From: Gracilaria gracilis
Taxonomy: Eukaryota > Rhodophyta > Florideophyceae > Gracilariales > Gracilariaceae
Length of the DNA: 64,000 nucleotides
Assembly (NCBI GenBank): GCA_030374805.1
Contig: JARGSG010000011.1
Span: forward strand, 1,053,993-1,117,992
Direction of reading: 5' to 3'
Shown: positions 58,001 through 64,000 of the stretch, piece by piece
Position numbering within the stretch: position 1 is the first letter of the stretch
Layout of the letters: each line of letters starts with the position of its first letter
Notes under the pieces: generated by a model
What the model saw: the letters and a program-made list of their open reading frames with translations, nothing else
What the model was told of the DNA's origin: nothing
The model's database searches: none
Made by a program: the position numbers and the translations under genes

Positions 58001-61000
58001 CGTCCACTAGAAAAAAGCGAGTCCTTGCCCTCCTCCATCCATCAACCTCCGCACCACTTCTTGTGCCTCTCCACAAAAATTCAAAACACTTCTGGACCCT
58101 GCCCATCAACTTCCAGCACATTACATTCAGTAAGAACTCTTCTGGAGCCTGCCAGTCAACTACCAGGACATTTCATTTACTATGTCGTCCACTAGAAAAC
58201 GCGAGTCCTCTCCCTGTTCTGGAGTGCATCCATTCACATCCGCACCACTTCTTGTGCCTCTCCACAAAACTACAGAACACTTCTGGACCCTGCCCATCAA
58301 CTTCCAGCACATTACATTCACTACAGAACACTTCTGGAGCCTGCCCATCAACTCCCAGAACATTACATTCACTACAGAACACTTCTGGAGCCTGCCCATC
58401 AACTCCCAGAACATTACATTGACTACAGAACACTTCTGGAGCCTGCCCATCAACTCCCAGAACATTACATTCACTATGTCGTCCACTAGAAAAAGCGAGT
58501 CCTTGCCCTCCTCTGGAGTGCATCCATCAACCTCCGCACCACTTCTTGTGCCTCTCCACAAAACTACAAAACACTTCTGGACCCTGCCCATCAACAACCA
58601 GCACATCACATTCACTACAGAACACTTCTGGAGCCTGCCCATCAACTCCCAGAACATTACATTCACTATGCTCGTCCACTAGAAAAAGCGAGTCCTTGCC
58701 CTCCTCTGGAGTGCATCCATCAACCTCCGCACCACTTCTTGTGCCTCTCCACAAAACTACAAAACACTTCTGGACCCTGCCCATCAACTTCCAGCACATT
58801 ACATTCACTACAGAACACTTCTGGAACCTGCCCATCATCTCCCAGAACATTACATTCACTATAAAACACTTCTCGAGCCTGCATCCATCAACCTCCGCAC
58901 CACTTCATGTGCCTCTCCACAAAACTACAAAACACTTCTGGACCCTGCCCATCAACTGTCCAGAACATTTCATTCACTATTTCGTCCACTAGCACCAGAA
59001 CAACATTCACTATAAAACACCTCTGGAGCCCGCCTCAACAACTCCCACATTACATTCGGCACAGAACACTTCTGGAGCCTGCCCTCTCCCAGAACATTAC
59101 ATTCACTATGTCGTCCACTAGAAAAAGCGAGTCCTTGCCCTCCTCTGGAGTGCATTCCATCAACCCTCCGCACCACTTCTTGTGCACTCTCCACAAAACT
59201 ACAAAACATTTCTAGACCCTGCCCATCAACTTCCAGCACATTACATTCACTAAGAACACTTCTGGAGCCTGCCCATCAACTACCAGAACATTACATTCAC
59301 TATGTCGTCCACTAGAAAAAGCGAGTCCTTTTCCTCCTCTGGAGTGCATCCATCCACCTCCGCACCACTTCTTGTGCCTCTCCACAAAACTACAAAACAC
59401 TTCTGGACCCTGCCCATCAACTTCCAGCACATTACATTCACTACAGAACACTTCTGGAGCCTGCCCATCAAGCACCAGAACATTACATTCACTATAAAAC
59501 ACTCTGGAGCCCGCCCTTTTGGAGTGCATCCATCAACTCACCAGAACATTACATACCAAACTACAGAACACTTCTGGAGCCTGCCCATCAACTCCCAGAA
59601 CATTACATTCACTATGTCGTCCACTAGAAAAAGCGAGTCCTTGCCCCTCCTCTGGGAGTGCATCCATCAACCTCCGCACCACTTCTTGTGCCTCTCCACA
59701 AAACTACAAAACACTTCTGGACCCTGCCCATCAACTTCCAGCACATTACCATTCACTACAGAACACTTCTGGAGCCTGCCCAGTCAACTACCAGAACATT
59801 ACATTCACTATGTCGTCCACTAGAAAAAGCGAGTCCTCTGCCCTCTTCTGGAGTGCATCCATCAACCTCCGCACCACTTCTTGTGCCTCTCCACAAAACT
59901 ACAAAACACTTCTGGACCCTGCCCATCAACTCCCAGAACATTACATTCATTATGTCATCCACTAGAAAAAGCGAGTCCCTGCCCATCAACTCCCAGTGCA
60001 TTACATTCAACTTCAGCACCACTTCTGGAGCCTGCCCATCAACTCTCAGAACATTACATTGACTACAGAACACTTCTGGAGCCTGCCCATCAACTCCCAG
60101 AACATTACATTCACTATGTCGTCCACTAGAAAAAGCGAGTCCTTGCCCTCCGCTGGAATGCATCCATCAACCTCCGCACCACTTCTTGTGCCTCTCCACA
60201 AAACTACAAAACACTTCTGGACCCTGCCCATCAACTTCCAGCACATTACATTCACTACAGAACACTTCTGGAGCCTGCCCATCAACTCCCAGAACATTAC
60301 ATTCACTATGTCGTCCACTAGAAAAAGCGAGTCCTTGCCCTCCTCTGGAGTGCATCCATCAACCTCCGCACCACTTCTTGTGCCTCTCCACAAAACTACA
60401 AAACATTTCTCGACCCTGCCCATCAACTTCCAGCACATTACATTCAGTAAGAACACTTCTGGAGCCTGCCAGTCAACTACCAGGACATTTCATTTACTAT
60501 GTCGTCCACTAGAAAACGCGAGTCCTCTCCCTGTTCTGGAGTGCATCCATTCACATCCGCACCACTTCTTGTGCCTCTCCACAAAACTACACAACACTTC
60601 TGGACCCTGTTCATCAACTTCCAGCACATTACATTCACTACAGAACACCTCTTCTGGAGCCTGCATCCATCAACTCTCTGAACATCACATTCACTATGTC
60701 ATTCCACTAGAAACTAGCGAAACACTTCTGCCCTCCTTCCAGAAACATTACATTCACCTGTCGCACCACTAGAACGAGGGAGTCCAGTCCCCACCTTCTT
60801 CTGGAGTGCATTCCATCGAACCTGCCCCATCAACTTCCAGTCACATTACATTCACTACAGAACACTTCTGGAGATTGCCCATCAACTCCCAGAACATTAC
60901 ATTCACTACGTCGTCCACTAGAAAAAGCGAGTCCTTGCCCTCCCCAGGAATGCATCCATCAACCTCCGAACAACCTCTTGTGCCTCTCCACAAAACAACA

Positions 61001-64000
61001 AAACACTTCTGGACCCTGCCCATCAACTTCCAGCACATTACATTAACTACAGAACACTTCTGGAACCTGCCCATCAACTCCCAGAACATTACATTCACTA
61101 TAAAACAGTTCTGGAGCCTCCCCAACAACTCCCAGAGCATTACATTCACCACAGAACATTTCGGGAGCATGCCCATCAACTCCCAAAACATTACATTCAC
61201 TATGTCGTCCACTAGAAAAAGCGAGTCCTCGCCATCCTCTGGAGTGCATCCATCAACCTCCGCACCACTTCTTGTCTTTCTCCACAAAACTACAAAACAC
61301 TTCTGGAGTTTGATCATCAACTTCTTGAACATTACATTAACTATGTCGGCCACCAGAAAAAGGGAGTCCCCGTCCTGTCTTCTGGAGTACATCGGATCAA
61401 CTTCTGCACGCACTTCTTGTGCCCGTGCACAAAACTACAAAACACTTCTGGATCCTGCCCATCAACGTCCAGCAAACTACATTCACTACAGGACACTTCT
61501 GGAGCCCTGCCCATCAACTCCCCCCTCGTTGCATTACATTCATTATGTCATCCACTAGAAAAAGCGAGGCCTCCGCCCTCCTCTGGAGTGCATCCATCAA
61601 CCTCTGTACCACGTCTTGTGCTTCTCCACAAAACTAGAAAACACTTCTGGAGCCTGCCCTTCAACTTCCAGAACATTACATTCACAATGTCAGCCACCAA
61701 AAAAAAGCGAGTCCTCGCCCTCTTCTGGAGTGCATCCATCAACCTCCGCACCACTTCTTGTCCCTCTCCACAAAACTACAAAACACTTCTGGACCGTGCC
61801 CATTAACTTCCAGCACATTACATTCACTACAGAACACTTCTGGAGCCTGCCCATCAACTCCCAGAACATTACATTCACTATGTTGTCTACTAGAAAACGC
61901 GAGTCCTTGCCCTCCTCTGGAGTGCATCCATCAACCTCCGCACCACTTCTTGTGCCTCTCCACAAAACTACAAAACACTTCTGGACCCTGCCCATCAACT
62001 CCCAGAAACATTACATTCACTATGTCGTCCACTAGAAAAAACGAGTCCTTGCCCTCCTCTGGAGTGCATCCATCAACCTCCGCACCACTTCTTGTGCCTC
62101 TCCACAAAACTACAAAACACTTCTGGACCCTGCCCATCAACTTCCAGCACATTACATTCACTACAGAACACTTCTGGAGCCTGCCCATCAACTCCCAGAA
62201 CATTACATTCACTATGTCGTCCACTAGAAAAAACGAGTCCTTGCCCTCCTCTGGAGTGCATCCATCAACCTCCGCACCACTTCTTGTGCCTCTCCACAAA
62301 ACTACAAAACACTTCTGGACCCTGCCCATCAACTTCCAGCACATTACATTCACTACAGAACACTTCTGGAGCCTGCCCATCAACTCCCAGAACATTACAT
62401 TCACTATGTCGTCCACTAGAAAAACGAGTCCTTGCCCTCCTCTGGAGTGCATCCATCAACCTCCGCACCACTTCTTGTGCCTCTCCACAAAACTACAAAA
62501 CACTTCTGGACCCTGCCCATCAACTTCCAGCACATTACATTCACTACAGAACACTTCTGGAGCCTGCCCATCAACTCCCAGAACATTACATTCACTATGT
62601 CGTCCACTAGAAAAAAGCGAGTCCTTGCCCTCCTCTGGAGTGCATCCATCAACCTCCGCACCACTTCTTGTGCCTCTCCACAAAACTACAAAACACTTCT
62701 GGACCCTGCCCATCAACTTCCAGCACATTACATTCACTACAGAACACTTCTGGAGCCTGCCCATCAACTCCCAGAACATTACATTCACTATGTCGTCCAC
62801 TAGAAAAAACGAGTCCTTGCCCTCCTCTGGAGTGCATCCATCAACCTCCGCACCACTTCTTGTGCCTCTCCACAAAACTACAAAACACTTCTGGACCCTG
62901 CCCATCAACTTCCAGCACATTACATTCACTACAGAACACTTCTGGACCCTGCCCATCAACTCCCAGAACATTACATTCACTATGTCGTCCACTAGAAAAA
63001 GAGTCCCCCGCCCTCTTGGAGTGCATCCATCAACCTCCGCACCACTTCTTGTGCCTCTCCACCAAACTACAAAACACTTCTGGAGCCTGCCCATCAACTC
63101 CCAGAACATTACATTCACTATGTCGTCCACTAGAAAAAAAGAGTTCTTCGCCCTCCTCTGGAGTGCATCCAACCACCTCCTCCACCACTTCTTGTGCCTC
63201 TCCACAAAACTACAAAACACTTCTGGACCCTGCCCATCAACTTCCAGAACATTACATTCACTATGTCGGCCACCTAGAAAAAGCGAGTCCCTGCCCTCTT
63301 CTGGAGTGCATCCATCAACCTCCGCACCACTTCTTGTCCCTCTCCAGAAAACTACAACAAAACACTTCTGGACCCTGCCCATCAACTCCCAGAACATTAC
63401 ATTCACTATGTCAGTCCACTAGAAAAAGCGAGTCCCGCCCTCCTCTGGAGTGCATCCAATCAACTTCTGCACACTTCCTTGCTGCTTCTCAGACAAAACT
63501 ACAAAACACTTCTGGAGCCTGCCCTCAACTCCCAGAACATTACATTCACTATGTCAGTCCACTAAAAAAAGCGAGTCCTTGCCCTCCTCTGGAGTGCATC
63601 CATCAACCTCGCACCACTTCTTGTGCCTCTCCACAAAACTACAAAACACTTCTGCACCCTGCCCATCAACTTCCAGCACATTAATTCACTACAGAACACT
63701 TCTGGAGCCTGCCCATCAACTCCCAGAACATTACATTCACTATGTCGTCCACTAGAAAAGCGAGTCCCTGCCCTCCTCTGGAGTGCATCCATCAACCTCT
63801 GCACCACTTCTTGTGCCTCTCCACAAAACTACAAAACATTTCTGCCCATCCTTCCAGAACATTACATTCACTACCGTCGGAGCCGCAAAAAAAAAAGGAG
63901 TCCCTGCCTTCTTCCGGAGTGCATCCATCAACCTCCGCACCACTTCTTGTGCCTCTCCACAAAACAAAAAAACACTTCTGGACCCTGCCCATCAACTCCC
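40089..64000. repeat. 192-bp satellite array (about 24 kb, continues past the window)
   Basis: From 40089 to about 57880 a 192-bp unit repeats about 91 times with very few differences. Each unit has two 51-bp subunits about 92% alike (beginning CTACAAAACACTTCTGGACC and CTACAGAACACTTCTGGAGC) plus a 90-bp spacer containing GTCGTCCACTAGAAAAA. Recurrent variants are AACGAG/AGCGAG, CAACTCCC/CAGCTCCC, CTACAG/CTAGAG and TTGCCC/TTTCCC. Small irregularities occur at 45660 (+1 base), about 49107 (8-bp duplication), 51560-51690 (two truncated units), 56009 and 56328 (+1 each). From 57880 to 61740 units are diverged and rearranged; 61740-62990 is near-canonical again; then degenerate to the edge. Because 192 is a multiple of 3, huge open frames appear on both strands; I treat these as by-products. 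Confidence 0.95.
58322..58474. repeat. Local expansion of the 51-bp subunit
   Basis: The second subunit of the satellite monomer appears three times in direct succession at 51-bp spacing before the normal spacer resumes. This shows that the subunit itself can amplify and supports origin of the 192-bp monomer by duplication of a 51-bp ancestor. Confidence 0.85.

Noticed and set aside
40089-64000. CRISPR-like repeat/spacer array
   Set aside because: Units are contiguous 192-bp copies with no unique spacers, in a eukaryotic context with no cas genes.

Overview
The window looks like nuclear DNA of a eukaryotic microbe, probably an alga (a red alga is one candidate; low confidence). The signs are GT-AG introns of only 37-54 nt, eukaryotic proteins (RAVE subunit Rav1/DmX, checkpoint clamp Rad9, BuGZ/ZNF207 zinc finger, SLC35G-like EamA transporter), a PIF/Harbinger transposase, a chromodomain-type Ty3/gypsy retrotransposon and a 24 kb satellite array. 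There are no bacterial operons, rRNA genes or CRISPR arrays. I did not recognise any tRNA, but I could not run a tRNA search.

Layout. 0-6.9 kb: an unknown ORF, a 2OG-Fe(II)-oxygenase-like gene, two ribulose-phosphate 3-epimerase paralogues flanking a HAD phosphatase, and a ketopantoate-reductase-like gene. 6.9-9.7 kb: a hairpin-rich tandem repeat, a coiled-coil protein and a stretch without genes. 9.7-13.7 kb: a Harbinger transposase and two short-intron genes of unknown function. 13.9-16.7 kb: a WD40 fragment, a BuGZ homologue carrying a 65-bp inverted-repeat insertion, and an EamA transporter that runs straight into an LTR. 16.7-28.1 kb: an 11.4 kb chromovirus with 326-bp LTRs, gag, protease/RT/RNase H/integrase, a separate chromodomain ORF and a gene on the opposite strand before the 3' LTR. 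28.7-38 kb: Rav1/DmX, a secreted Cys-rich protein and Rad9, mostly GC-rich. 38.3-39.2 kb: an unknown basic protein. 40.09-64.0 kb: a 192-bp satellite, near-perfect for about 91 units, then degenerate towards the right end.

The main cross-cutting observation is that many recognisable proteins are interrupted by in-frame TAA/TAG codons at places where glutamine would fit, by a few TGA codons, and by one-base frame breaks often at short homopolymers. Meanwhile several long ORFs, including 1301 codons of Rav1, are clean. Decay, consensus error and recoding all remain possible. Full TAR=Gln reassignment is disfavoured, because the clean ORFs contain many CAA/CAG codons and no TAA/TAG.

The genes do not form one pathway. 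The left cluster is metabolic, the middle and right are housekeeping genes beset by mobile elements, and the satellite plus chromodomain element suggests a heterochromatic (subtelomeric or pericentromeric) setting. That last point is inference.
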